Below are positions 7,227-14,852 of a stretch of DNA of 64,000 bases, piece after piece (the first letter of the stretch is position 1; each line of letters starts with the position of its first letter). The stretch lies in the NCBI GenBank assembly GCA_963711065.1, contig CAVQCO010000007.1, positions 1,227,770 to 1,291,769 on the forward strand, given 5' to 3'. This DNA is from Bog-473 sp963711065. Lineage in GTDB: Bacteria; Actinomycetota; Acidimicrobiia; Acidimicrobiales; RAAP-2. The position numbers and the translations under genes are program-made. The notes beneath the pieces were generated by a model that saw only the letters and a program-made list of their open reading frames with translations, searched no databases and had not been told where the DNA came from.

Positions 7227-9011
7227 ATGCGACTCCGAGCCTGGATTGCCGGACTGACGCTTTTCGCATCATCTGCCGTCATCACCCCCGCTGTGCTCTT
7301 GACCGACGTTGGCGTGGCCTCTGCGGCGCCCACCTGCGCGTTGCCAGCGCCCGTTGGGGGCGTCATCACCCTGACCGGCGACTGCGACACGACGGCCCCG
7401 CTCATGATCCCAGACGGGGTCACCCTTAATGGCGCCGGGTTCACGATCACCGCCCACGATGTCGCAGACGGGTCATTCAACGGCGCCGTGGTGACGAACG
7501 CCGGTACGTCGATGAACGTCGAGAACCTGACGATCATGGGCACCGGGTTCACGCAGACCCAGCCCATAGGTTCGTGTGGGAGGGCGGCGTTGTATGGCAT
7601 TTTCTTCAACGGTGCGAGCGGCTCGGTGAGCAACGTCACCGTCACTGGGATAACGGAAGGGAGCAACTGCCAAGTCGGCAGGGCGATCGTGGGCCAAGGG
7701 ACGGCTGGGCAGACCCTCACGATCACCAACACCACCGTCAGCGACTACAACAAGGACGCCATGCACGCGTACGGGATGAAGATGAACGTCTCGGGTAGCA
7801 CGATCGATCCCCCAGCGTCCCTCAAGGGCGTCACCGGCCAGAACGGATTGGTGTACCAAGACGGTGCCACGGGCACGGTCTCGGGCAGCACCATCTACGG
7901 CAGCGGCTACGGCAGTGACGCGAACGCAAACGTGGCTGTACTCTTGTTCGGGGCGACCAACGTCACCTTGACGGGCGACACGATCACAGGCGCCGGAACC
8001 GACATCGGCGTGGACGCGGCCGCCGACAGCACCGGCATCGTCATCGACGGAAATCAGATCGGACGGACCGCCCCCGACGTGCCCGACAATTTCGGCTTCG
8101 GAGTGGAGGTGGACCCCGGCTCGACCGCGACGTTGAACTGCAACACCCTTAGCGGCTGGAACATCGACATTACCGGCGCGACGCAGACCGAAACTGATTG
8201 CGCACCACCTGTCACCACTCCGAGTGAGGACCCCTTAGGGGTCGGTTACTGGCTGGGCGCCGCCGACGCAGGAGTGTTTACCTTCGGAGCGGCCAACTTC
8301 TACGGCTCAGGCGCCAACCTTCACCTCAACGCTCCCGTGGTGGGCATGGCCAGCAGCCCCTCTGGCGGCTACTGGTTGGTCGGCTCTGATGGCGGTGTGT
8401 TCTCCTACGACGGAGCAGGCTTCTTCGGCTCCTTGGGCGCCAGCCCGCCCGCGGCGCCCATCGTCGGCATGGCCGCAACTCCCGATGGTGGCGGGTACTA
8501 CCTCGTGGGGTCAGATGGCAGCGTGTACCCCTTCGGTGACGCCCAGTCACACGGCTCGATGGCTGGAACACATCTGAACGCCCCGGTGGTCGGCATCGCT
8601 GTCACCCCGAACAACGGGGGCTACTACCTGGCGGCGAGCGACGGCGGCGTGTTCACCTTCGGGAACGCCAACTTCCAGGGATCAGAGGGAGGCAAGCCGC
8701 TCAACAAGCCCGTCGTGGGCTTGGCCGTAGACAACGCCACAGGCGGCTACTGGTTGGTGGCGAGCGACGGCGGTGTCTTTGGGTTCTCCGCTCCCTTCCT
8801 CGGTTCGACGGGCGCCATGCACCTCAACGCCCCGGTGGTCGCCATGACCGCCCGCGCCAATGGCCTCGGCTACTGGCTGGTCGCCTCTGACGGCGGCGTG
8901 TTCGCCTACGGGAGCGCGCCGTTCTTCGGCTCCATGGGAGGGTCGCACCTGAACAAACCTGTCGTCGCCGCGGCCTCCTTCGCCGCCGAAAACGCGGCAC
9001 TTTCTCCCTAG
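7227..9011 (+). CDS. Secreted parallel beta-helix plus six-unit propeller protein
   Basis: A 594-residue exported protein. The ATG follows GGAGGG; residues 1-34 are a signal peptide (MRLRAWIAGLTLFASSAV, cut after SAA). Residues about 35-330 look like a right-handed parallel beta-helix of the pectate-lyase type: ITLTGDCDTTAPLMI, GVTLNGAGFTI, NVENLTIMGTG, SVSNVTVTGIT, NVTLTGDTITGAG, TGIVIDGNQIG. From about residue 335 six copies of a G-Y-W-L-V-x-S-D-G-G-V-F-x-F/Y-G unit follow, about 42-44 residues apart, ending in LNKPVV. Six units suggest a closed six-bladed propeller (inference). The beta-helix resembles polysaccharide-active or cell-surface folds, but no catalytic residues could be assigned. 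A second protein at 40100 shares the same repeat. Confidence 0.8.
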   Translation: MRLRAWIAGLTLFASSAVITPAVLLTDVGVASAAPTCALPAPVGGVITLTGDCDTTAPLMIPDGVTLNGAGFTITAHDVADGSFNGAVVTNAGTSMNVENLTIMGTGFTQTQPIGSCGRAALYGIFFNGASGSVSNVTVTGITEGSNCQVGRAIVGQGTAGQTLTITNTTVSDYNKDAMHAYGMKMNVSGSTIDPPASLKGVTGQNGLVYQDGATGTVSGSTIYGSGYGSDANANVAVLLFGATNVTLTGDTITGAGTDIGVDAAADSTGIVIDGNQIGRTAPDVPDNFGFGVEVDPGSTATLNCNTLSGWNIDITGATQTETDCAPPVTTPSEDPLGVGYWLGAADAGVFTFGAANFYGSGANLHLNAPVVGMASSPSGGYWLVGSDGGVFSYDGAGFFGSLGASPPAAPIVGMAATPDGGGYYLVGSDGSVYPFGDAQSHGSMAGTHLNAPVVGIAVTPNNGGYYLAASDGGVFTFGNANFQGSEGGKPLNKPVVGLAVDNATGGYWLVASDGGVFGFSAPFLGSTGAMHLNAPVVAMTARANGLGYWLVASDGGVFAYGSAPFFGSMGGSHLNKPVVAAASFAAENAALSP

Positions 9012-9024
9012 CCCCTAAGTGCGA

Positions 9025-9056
9025 TTACATGGGTGATCCGCTGGACCTGGGCTGAG
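9025..9056 (+). repeat. Left terminal inverted repeat of recombinase element
   Basis: Begins TTACATGGGTGATCCGC (9025-9041), identical over 17 bases to the complement of the right end, then TGG and ACCTGGGCTGAG, which matches 11 of 12 bases of the right end after a 2-base gap. Confidence 0.85.
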
Positions 9057-9071
9057 GCCATGGAAGCACAC

Positions 9072-10349
9072 TCAGCCTTCTCCGTCGATCTCCTTGAGGA
9101 AGCCATCGAGGAGTTCCACGCGGTCGTCCTGGCCGTGGCCGGCGGCATCGTCTCGCTGCCGGCGCAAGATGGTGAGGAACTGGGGTCCGGTCTCGAAGAA
9201 GCCACAGCGCTCACAGACGGACTCGAAGGTGCAATCGAGCCCGACTGGTCGGGTGCAGTGACCATTCCCCAAGAGTCGCCGGTGCTCGGCGGCGATCCGG
9301 CGCATGTTGGCGCCCTCGACGCTGGCCGGTAACGGCTCTCCGCTCTCGTAGCTGGCCTCGACGGCCTGGGTCACCCGGAAGTACTCCTCGGCCACGGTCC
9401 GGTCCGAGATGCGGGCATAGGTCAGCGTCATGCGCATGGAGCGGTGACCGAGCAAAACGGCGATGGCCTCGAGGCTCATGCCCCGGTTGATCATCCGGGT
9501 GGCGAGCGTGTGGCGGAGCTGGTGGGGATGGACATGGCCGACGCCGGCACGCTTGGCCACCCGTTCGACGTAGCGATGAACGGTACGACGGTCAAAGGGT
9601 CGGCCATCGTCTCGTTCGACCAAGCGCCCTGAACGACTCGGTCCCCGGAACCTCTGGTAGTCGCCGATGAGCTTCACCAGTTCGGGTCCGATCGGCACAT
9701 AGCGGTCGTTGTGCAGCTTGCCGACCGGGATGCGTAACGAGAAGGTGTCACCGAGCAAGGTGACGGCCTTGTCGTCGAGTCCGGAGAGCTCGCCCACCCG
9801 GATGCCGGTCTGGGCCAGGATCTCGACCATGACCCGTCGACGAGGATCGGGGTCACTTGCCAATGCGGCGGTGAACTTCTCCATCGTCGGGTCGTCGAGG
9901 AACTTCGGCAACGGCTCGTCGGCCTGCGGGAAGTCGCCGGGGAAGATCAACGTCTTGGCCGGAGCGTCGTCGTAGTCCCAGTCGCGCAGCCGCTCGAAGA
10001 AGGTGCGCAACAAACCGAGCCGATGCCGGATGGTGACGGTGGCGAAAGGCTTCCCCGCCTTGCCGGGCCGAGCGGCCAGCCACAGCTTGTGTGCCTCGAT
10101 GTGGCGACGCTCGACAGCAGCCATGGAGACGCAGGTCGGATCAGATTCTGTGACCTGGCCGGCGAAGTGACGCAGCACCTGATCGGCGGCGCCGACGGTG
10201 GCCGGACGGGCCGAGACACCCAGTTGATCCAGGTAGGAGGCCATGGTGGCCACCATCACCGGGGCCCGGCGGGCGGTCTCGGCCCAGGGGAACTCCATCG
10301 TGCTCCACCACGGCGAGGGGGCCTCTGATGATTTCGGGAGGGCGCTCAT
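9072..10349 (-). CDS. Tyrosine recombinase, second gene of the element
   Basis: A 425-residue site-specific recombinase of the XerC/D-integrase superfamily, which cuts and joins DNA through a tyrosine. The catalytic set is visible: Arg184 (TGIRVGEL), Lys211, His276 and Arg279 (HQLRHT), His302 (LGHRS) and Tyr311 (TYARI). Residues 30-125 are the N-terminal SAM-like core-binding domain. The tail carries four cysteines (365, 373, 379, 382), C-x7-C-x5-C-x2-C, which may bind zinc; similar Cys-rich tails occur in Tn554-like transposases. Its ATG overlaps the stop of the upstream recombinase by 4 bases, so the pair is translationally coupled. It lies 16 bases inside the left terminal repeat. Confidence 0.9.
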   Translation of the reverse strand: MSALPKSSEAPSPWWSTMEFPWAETARRAPVMVATMASYLDQLGVSARPATVGAADQVLRHFAGQVTESDPTCVSMAAVERRHIEAHKLWLAARPGKAGKPFATVTIRHRLGLLRTFFERLRDWDYDDAPAKTLIFPGDFPQADEPLPKFLDDPTMEKFTAALASDPDPRRRVMVEILAQTGIRVGELSGLDDKAVTLLGDTFSLRIPVGKLHNDRYVPIGPELVKLIGDYQRFRGPSRSGRLVERDDGRPFDRRTVHRYVERVAKRAGVGHVHPHQLRHTLATRMINRGMSLEAIAVLLGHRSMRMTLTYARISDRTVAEEYFRVTQAVEASYESGEPLPASVEGANMRRIAAEHRRLLGNGHCTRPVGLDCTFESVCERCGFFETGPQFLTILRRQRDDAAGHGQDDRVELLDGFLKEIDGEG

Positions 10350-11383
10350 CGGGCCGCCTCCACCGGTGCGTGGAGGGCTTCCATGGCCTTGCGGTACTCC
10401 TCGGCCAGCCAGTCGATGCTGAGGTGGAGATAGATCCTCGTCGACGCGATGGAGCGGTGACCGGCCTGGGCCTGGACGGCTTCGATCGCCATGCCGCCTT
10501 CGCGGAGTCTCGTGAAGCAGGTGTGGCGCAGCTCGTGGCAGGTGCCGTGGGTGAGTCCAGCCCGCTTGCGTGCTGCACTGAAGATCTCGATGATCCCCTC
10601 GGTCGAGAGGGGCTGTCCACGTCTCGGTCCCTTGAGCGAGACAAAGAGCCGATCAGTCGGGGCATCAGGTGGTCGCTCTTTGTTCATGTACTCCGCCACC
10701 GTGGCGAAGAAGGTTGGCGAGATCGGCACGAGCCGTTGGTGACCGCCCTTGCCCTCGGCGATGAAGACCCGCCACTCGCCGAGGCGAAGGTCTTCGAGTC
10801 GTAGCCCCAGCACCTCGCCACGCCGCAGGCCGCCGAGCAGCATGGCCTGGGCCATGGCCCGGTCCCGATCGGTGCGCAGCGCCGCCATGAGTGCCTCGAC
10901 CTCGTCGGGGTTCAAGATGCGCGGCAGGCGCCGCACCCCGCGCACGAGCGGTGCACCGCGCTCACCTCGGTGACGGTTGCGACGAGTGGGCAGACCCCGT
11001 GGCACCGGATTGGTGACCACGCCGGCGTCGCCTCGGATGACGAGATAGCCATAGAGGCTCGACACCGCAGCCAGGCGCCGCTTGATGGTCGAGGCCGACA
11101 TCCCCGACTCGCCGTCAGAGAACCGCACCACGTTCTCAGCACCCTTTCTCGGGCGCCGCTGCGCGGTCACGAAGTGCAGCACGTCCTTTGGGGTCACCTC
11201 CGCTGGCTCCTTGCCGATGACCCCGAAGAAGACGCTCAGGTCATGGGCATAGGCCCGCACCGTGGCCGGCCTGGCCCGCCCGGAGGCGAACTCCAAGAAC
11301 TCGTCGACCAGCTCGTGGCCGACCCGGTACTCGCGCTCACCGTCGGCGCGAAGACGACTCTGAAACGACGGACACCACACCAC
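10346..11383 (-). CDS. Tyrosine recombinase, first gene of the element
   Basis: A 345-residue tyrosine recombinase. Catalytic residues: Arg187 (GLRRGEV), Lys212 (EGKGGH), His283 and Arg286 (HELRHT), His309 (AGHRS), Tyr318 (RIYLHL). The N-terminal 125 residues form the DNA core-binding domain (VDEFLEFASGRARPATVRAY). It shares only the catalytic framework with its partner, so the two probably have different roles or bind different half-sites. The promoter presumably lies in 11384-11430, inside the right terminal repeat. ATGA overlap with the next gene indicates a two-gene operon. Confidence 0.9.
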   Translation of the reverse strand: MVWCPSFQSRLRADGEREYRVGHELVDEFLEFASGRARPATVRAYAHDLSVFFGVIGKEPAEVTPKDVLHFVTAQRRPRKGAENVVRFSDGESGMSASTIKRRLAAVSSLYGYLVIRGDAGVVTNPVPRGLPTRRNRHRGERGAPLVRGVRRLPRILNPDEVEALMAALRTDRDRAMAQAMLLGGLRRGEVLGLRLEDLRLGEWRVFIAEGKGGHQRLVPISPTFFATVAEYMNKERPPDAPTDRLFVSLKGPRRGQPLSTEGIIEIFSAARKRAGLTHGTCHELRHTCFTRLREGGMAIEAVQAQAGHRSIASTRIYLHLSIDWLAEEYRKAMEALHAPVEAAR

Positions 11384-11430
11384 CGCACACCTCCTTGTCG
11401 GACTTACGTCCGAAGAAGGCTCCCCGGACG

Positions 11431-11460
11431 CTCAGTCCAGGTGGCGGATCACCCATGTAA
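11431..11460 (-). repeat. Right terminal inverted repeat of recombinase element
   Basis: CTCAGTCCAGGT (11431-11442) then GCGGATCACCCATGTAA (11444-11460). The latter is the exact complement of the first 17 bases of the left repeat. Confidence 0.85.
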
Positions 11461-11696
11461 GTGCCGGTATGGGGCATGCACCACGCCCTCGATCGAAGGT
11501 CATCGCGACCTACGACTCGCTGGTCCAGATGTCGTGCTCCTGAAGCACCGTCTCTTGCGTCCTCGGTGACCGCAAATCCGCGAGATGTTGCTGAGCGGTG
11601 ATGAGCAGTGAAACTGTCTCCGCAGGTCATTGGCAGGTGTAACCGATGGCCAGCGTTGAACGCACGTCGTTGGATACTGGATCCGCTGGCGGCCCG
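11461..11696. other. Non-coding gap between mobile element and dinB
   Basis: 236 bases with no supportable gene on either strand and no recognisable repeat or tRNA. It lies downstream of the dinB stop codon and may hold the operon terminator, though no GC hairpin with a T-run was found. It could also be debris of an older insertion. Confidence 0.4.
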
Positions 11697-12986
11697 CTAT
11701 TCGTCCGGACCCCACGGCGCGTCCCGTCGGGCCGGCACCTGCACCCCGTCCTCGGTGACCATGCCCGCCGAGCCCACCGCCCCCCGGCCGAAGCGGCTCC
11801 TGATGGCGTCGACCGCGGCGGTGACGTCGTGCCAGGACTGCTCGCGCGCCGTCGCGCTCTGATTCTCCTCGTCGAGCCCGTCGCCCAGGTCGAAGGACAG
11901 CTGGTCGGCGTCGCCGAGGCCCAACCCCGACGCGCTGACGCCGAGCAGGCGGACGCCCTCCCCGGGGTCGATGCCGGCCAGTAGCGCGGCGGCCACCTGT
12001 CCGATGGCGCCACCGGTCGCGATGGGGCGCCCGAGGGTGTGCGAGCGCGTCTGCAGCGAGAGGTCCTTGAACTTCACCTTCACCGTGATCGTCCGGGCCG
12101 CCGTCGAGGCGCCCCGCAGCATGGTCGCCACCGACTCGGCCATGCGGAGCGCGTGGCGCTCCAGCTCGTGCGGGTCCACCAGGTCCTGGCTGAAGGTCTC
12201 CTCGTGCCCGATCGACTTGTTGGGCCGGTTCGGGTTGACCGGGTCCGGGTCCTCGCCCCGGGCCAGGGCCGCCAGGTGGGCACCGCTCGCCTTGCCCAGC
12301 CGCCGCACCACGGTGTCGAGCGGGAGGGCGGCGAGGTCGCCGACGGTGCGCACGCCGAGGTCGTGCAGGCGCCCCGCCGTGGCCGGCCCGACGCCCCACA
12401 GGGCCTCGACGTCGTGACGGTGCAGGAACTCGATCTCGGCCTCGGGCGCCACGAGGTAGACGCCGGGACCGGGACTCAGACCGGCCCGGCTCGCCCGCGG
12501 CTTGGCGGCGCGCGACGCGAGCTTGGCGAGCATCTTGGAGCGCCCGATCCCGACGGCGCAGCCGAGGCCGAGCTCGTCGCGCACGCGGTCGCGCAGGCTA
12601 TGCGCGATGCGGTCGGGCGGGCCGAGCAGACGCAGCGCGCCGGCCACGTCCATGAAGGCCTCGTCGAGGCCGATCGGCTCCACGACCGGGGTGACGTCGC
12701 GCAGGATCTTGTGCAGCTGGCCGCTGACCTCTGCGTAGCGGCTGTGGCGTCCGGACAGGAAGATGGCCTCGGGACACAGCTGGCGGGCGCGCAGCGAGGG
12801 CATGGCCGAGTGCACGCCGTAGGCACGGGCCTCGTAGGTGCACGAGGCGACCACCCCGCGCGCGCCCGCGCCGCCCACGATGACCGGCTTGCCGGCCAGC
12901 GACGGGTCGTCGAGCACCTCCACGGACGCGAAGAAGGCGTCCATGTCGACGTGGAGGATGGTGGGGACGGTCGGCCGCTCACGCAC
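11697..12986 (-). CDS. dinB: DNA polymerase IV (Y-family translesion polymerase)
   Basis: DinB copies past damaged template bases with low fidelity. At 429 residues it has the full Y-family layout: LHVDMDAFFASVEV near the start with the first catalytic Asp, YEARAYGVHSAM in the fingers, GLDEAFMDV with the catalytic Asp-Glu, then AVGIGRSKMLAKLAS, the thumb helix-hairpin-helix (ALWGVGPATAGRLHDLGV), and the little-finger domain (SIGHEETF, TVKVKFKDL). There is no obvious beta-clamp peptide at the very end. The GTG start overlaps the PIG-L gene by 8 bases, so it is the last gene of the LexA-boxed chiZ-nrdR-PIG-L-dinB operon, which would make it damage-inducible. Confidence 0.95.
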   Translation of the reverse strand: MRERPTVPTILHVDMDAFFASVEVLDDPSLAGKPVIVGGAGARGVVASCTYEARAYGVHSAMPSLRARQLCPEAIFLSGRHSRYAEVSGQLHKILRDVTPVVEPIGLDEAFMDVAGALRLLGPPDRIAHSLRDRVRDELGLGCAVGIGRSKMLAKLASRAAKPRASRAGLSPGPGVYLVAPEAEIEFLHRHDVEALWGVGPATAGRLHDLGVRTVGDLAALPLDTVVRRLGKASGAHLAALARGEDPDPVNPNRPNKSIGHEETFSQDLVDPHELERHALRMAESVATMLRGASTAARTITVKVKFKDLSLQTRSHTLGRPIATGGAIGQVAAALLAGIDPGEGVRLLGVSASGLGLGDADQLSFDLGDGLDEENQSATAREQSWHDVTAAVDAIRSRFGRGAVGSAGMVTEDGVQVPARRDAPWGPDE

Positions 12987-13680
12987 CGAGGGTCAACCGG
13001 CGGAAGCCCTCGGCGTAGGGAACACCGGCCCTCCGGCCCTCTTCGGCGGCGCGGCGGCGCACCGCCTCACCGGCCCAACCGCCCTGGCCGGCGAACTGCG
13101 TCCGGTGGCACTCCACGGCCGCCGCCTTGGCCTCGATGGTGTCGGTGACGTCGACCCATTCGTCGGGCTCGAGCGTCCCCGAGAGCAGCACCGTGGCCAC
13201 CTGATGGGCCGGGCCGGCATCGGGGAAGTAGTGCGGGAGCGCAGAGGCCGGGGCCACCGCGTCGAGCAGGGCGGCCCCGGCGATGCGGTGATCCCGATGG
13301 TTGTAGTAGCTCTGCCCGAAGAACACCGCGGTGGGGTCATGGCCGCACACGACGTCGGGCCGAAGCGCACGCACCCGGGTCACCAGGGTGCAGCGGAATT
13401 CGTCGGAGTCGGCGAGCTCCCCGTCGGGGAACCCCAGATTGTCCACGCTCGAGAGGCCGATCAGCGCCGACGACGCGTCGAGCTCGGCCGCACGCTCGGC
13501 GGCCAGGCCAGTGGGGTCCACGTCGGGGTCCGTCGTCCCCTTCCCGCCGTCGGTGCAGACGACCAGGTGCACGGCGCTCCCCGCCTTGGCCCACCGGGCC
13601 AGGGTCCCACCGCAGCCGACGTCGGCGTCGTCGGGATGGGCGTAGACGGCCAGGACGACACCGGGCGTCTCGTCCATCAC
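12979..13680 (-). CDS. PIG-L/LmbE-family deacetylase
   Basis: A zinc-dependent N-deacetylase of 233 residues. The two metal motifs are present: AHPDD at residues 14-18 and NHRDH near residue 126. Family members remove an acetyl group from N-acetylglucosamine-containing substrates; in actinobacteria MshB and Mca act in mycothiol metabolism, but others have unrelated substrates and this protein is shorter than typical MshB/Mca. The GTG at 13680 (or ATG at 13677) overlaps the nrdR stop, and the 3' end overlaps dinB, so it is co-transcribed with both. Why a deacetylase sits in an SOS operon is not clear; thiol-based detoxification is one possibility (inference). Confidence 0.85.
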   Translation of the reverse strand: MMDETPGVVLAVYAHPDDADVGCGGTLARWAKAGSAVHLVVCTDGGKGTTDPDVDPTGLAAERAAELDASSALIGLSSVDNLGFPDGELADSDEFRCTLVTRVRALRPDVVCGHDPTAVFFGQSYYNHRDHRIAGAALLDAVAPASALPHYFPDAGPAHQVATVLLSGTLEPDEWVDVTDTIEAKAAAVECHRTQFAGQGGWAGEAVRRRAAEEGRRAGVPYAEGFRRLTLGA

Positions 13681-14144
13681 TTCCGCTTGGGCTCCGTCGT
13701 CTTGGTCAACAGTCCCGCCTCGCGCTGGAAGTCGCCCGCCTCCTCGAAGCCCTTGTAGACGCTGGCGAAGCGGAGGTAGGCCACGTCGTCGAGACCCTGC
13801 AGGCGCTCGAGGACGGCGACACCCACCTGCTGGCTGGTCGGCTCGGTGGTCTCCGCCCGCAGGGCATCCTCCACGCTCTGGGCCAGCTCCTCCATCTGGG
13901 TGTCGGTCACGGGCCGGTTCTTGCAGGCGGCCCTGACGCCTTCGACCACCTTGGCCCGGTCGAACGGCTCACGCAGGCCACTCCGCTTCACCACCCACAG
14001 CGGGACCTCCTCGACCCGCTCGAAGGTCGTGAAGCGGCGCCCGCAGCCAAGGCACTCGCGGCGCCGGCGGATGGCCCCGCCGTCCTCGGCCTGACGCGAG
14101 TCCACGACGCGGTCGTCATCGACACCGCACCATGGACAACGCAT
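13677..14144 (-). CDS. nrdR: Transcriptional repressor NrdR
   Basis: NrdR is a zinc-ribbon and ATP-cone protein that represses ribonucleotide reductase genes according to nucleotide levels. The ATG at 14144 gives the canonical start MRCPWCGVDDDRVVDSR; the frame continues upstream but is not coding there. The zinc ribbon uses CPWC and CLGC (residues 3, 6 and about 31, 34), then FTTFERVEEVPLWVVKRSG leads into the ATP-cone (residues about 49-139). Length of 155 residues is standard. It lies 14 bases after the LysM gene and overlaps the PIG-L gene by 4 bases, so it is probably part of the SOS-boxed operon. Confidence 0.96.
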   Translation of the reverse strand: MRCPWCGVDDDRVVDSRQAEDGGAIRRRRECLGCGRRFTTFERVEEVPLWVVKRSGLREPFDRAKVVEGVRAACKNRPVTDTQMEELAQSVEDALRAETTEPTSQQVGVAVLERLQGLDDVAYLRFASVYKGFEEAGDFQREAGLLTKTTEPKRK

Positions 14145-14158
14145 TCCGCCGACGATAG

Positions 14159-14515
14159 TCAGGGAATGAAGACGTGCTCCCCCGGTACGACGACCGTCGA
14201 GCCGACCTCTTGGGCCATTTGCTCGGAGAGCGAAGCGGCGTGCGCCGCGTCCGCCCGGGTGGCGATGGAGGCGAGCGTGTCGCCCGCCTTGACGACGTAC
14301 TCCTGACCCTGCGCGGGAGCGGCCTGGGCCAGGGTGCTCCCCCCGAGGACCCGGAACGGCAGCGCCAGCAGGACCAGCAGGCCCAGCACCACGGTGGCCA
14401 GGACCACCCGGCGGCGGCGCACCCGGGGGGAAGGCGCGGTCCGCGCCGGCTGGTCCGGCAAGGCGTACAGCCGCGGGCGGCACGCCTCGAACTCGAGCTC
14501 AAATGCGACCGACAT
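14159..14515 (-). CDS. Membrane-anchored LysM protein, ChiZ-like
   Basis: A small cell-wall-binding protein of 118 residues. The ATG at 14515 was preferred over one 21 bases upstream because GGGAGA lies 5 bases before it. Residues about 35-55 form one membrane segment (VVLATVVLGLLVLLAL) after an Arg-rich stretch (RVRRRRV), and a LysM domain follows (EYVVKAGDTLASIATRA to the end), which would bind peptidoglycan outside. Placement next to nrdR and near lexA with SOS boxes matches Mycobacterium Rv2719c (ChiZ), an SOS-induced protein affecting cell division. By analogy this is a damage-induced division modulator (inference). First gene of a four-gene operon. Confidence 0.85.
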   Translation of the reverse strand: MSVAFELEFEACRPRLYALPDQPARTAPSPRVRRRRVVLATVVLGLLVLLALPFRVLGGSTLAQAAPAQGQEYVVKAGDTLASIATRADAAHAASLSEQMAQEVGSTVVVPGEHVFIP

Positions 14516-14529
14516 GGCGTCTCCCTGTT

Positions 14530-14607
14530 CGAACACCTGTTCGCTTACCAGTCCATTGGATCACGAACACCTGTTCGCTGTCAACCGCCCGGGCGAACTC
14601 CTGTTCG
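14530..14607 (-). promoter_or_regulatory. Three LexA (SOS) boxes upstream of chiZ-nrdR operon
   Basis: CGAACACCTGTTCG at 14530-14543 and again at 14564-14577, and CGAACTCCTGTTCG at 14594-14607. All fit the actinobacterial LexA consensus CGAAC-N4-GTTCG without a mismatch in the arms. On the minus strand a TTGACA (14584-14579) and a weaker TCCAAT (14560-14555), 18 bases apart, enclose the middle box, so LexA there would block RNA polymerase. The downstream box lies 15 bases before the LysM start codon. Confidence 0.88.
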
Positions 14608-14852
14608 TGCACGTCGGCACGGTACCGACGGGCTGTGACAGGGCTCTGAGCTGGCAATACCTCCAAACCCCCGTGCTGGTCCCGCGTTGCAGGCCGGCCA
14701 CAGCGATCCTCGGAGGTGGTGCTGGCACGAGGGTGGGGACAGAGGGCTGACTGCCTGGGCTCCCGCCCCGATCCGGGGCACAATCGCCGTAGCCGACCCG
14801 GAATGCCCCGAGGCGGCACGTGCGACAGGGAAGAGCCACCGAGAATCGAGCG

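Larger units (their letters stand above)
9025..11460. mobile_element. Two-recombinase mobile element with terminal inverted repeats
   Basis: A 2,436-base unit bounded by inverted repeats of about 30-32 bases and holding only two overlapping tyrosine recombinase genes on the minus strand. It sits 13 bases after the stop of the secreted gene at 9011. The layout recalls recombinase-in-trio (RIT) and Tn554-type elements, but there are two recombinases, not three. The heptamer TAAGTGC appears at the left (9016-9022) and right (11458-11464) boundaries. Mobility is inferred from the repeats and gene content; no empty site is available for comparison. Confidence 0.75.

Noticed and set aside
13677..14483. 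A 268-residue long form of NrdR
   Set aside because: The first 113 residues are Gly/Arg/Pro shadow of the LysM gene on the same strand; the canonical MRCPWC start is at 14144.
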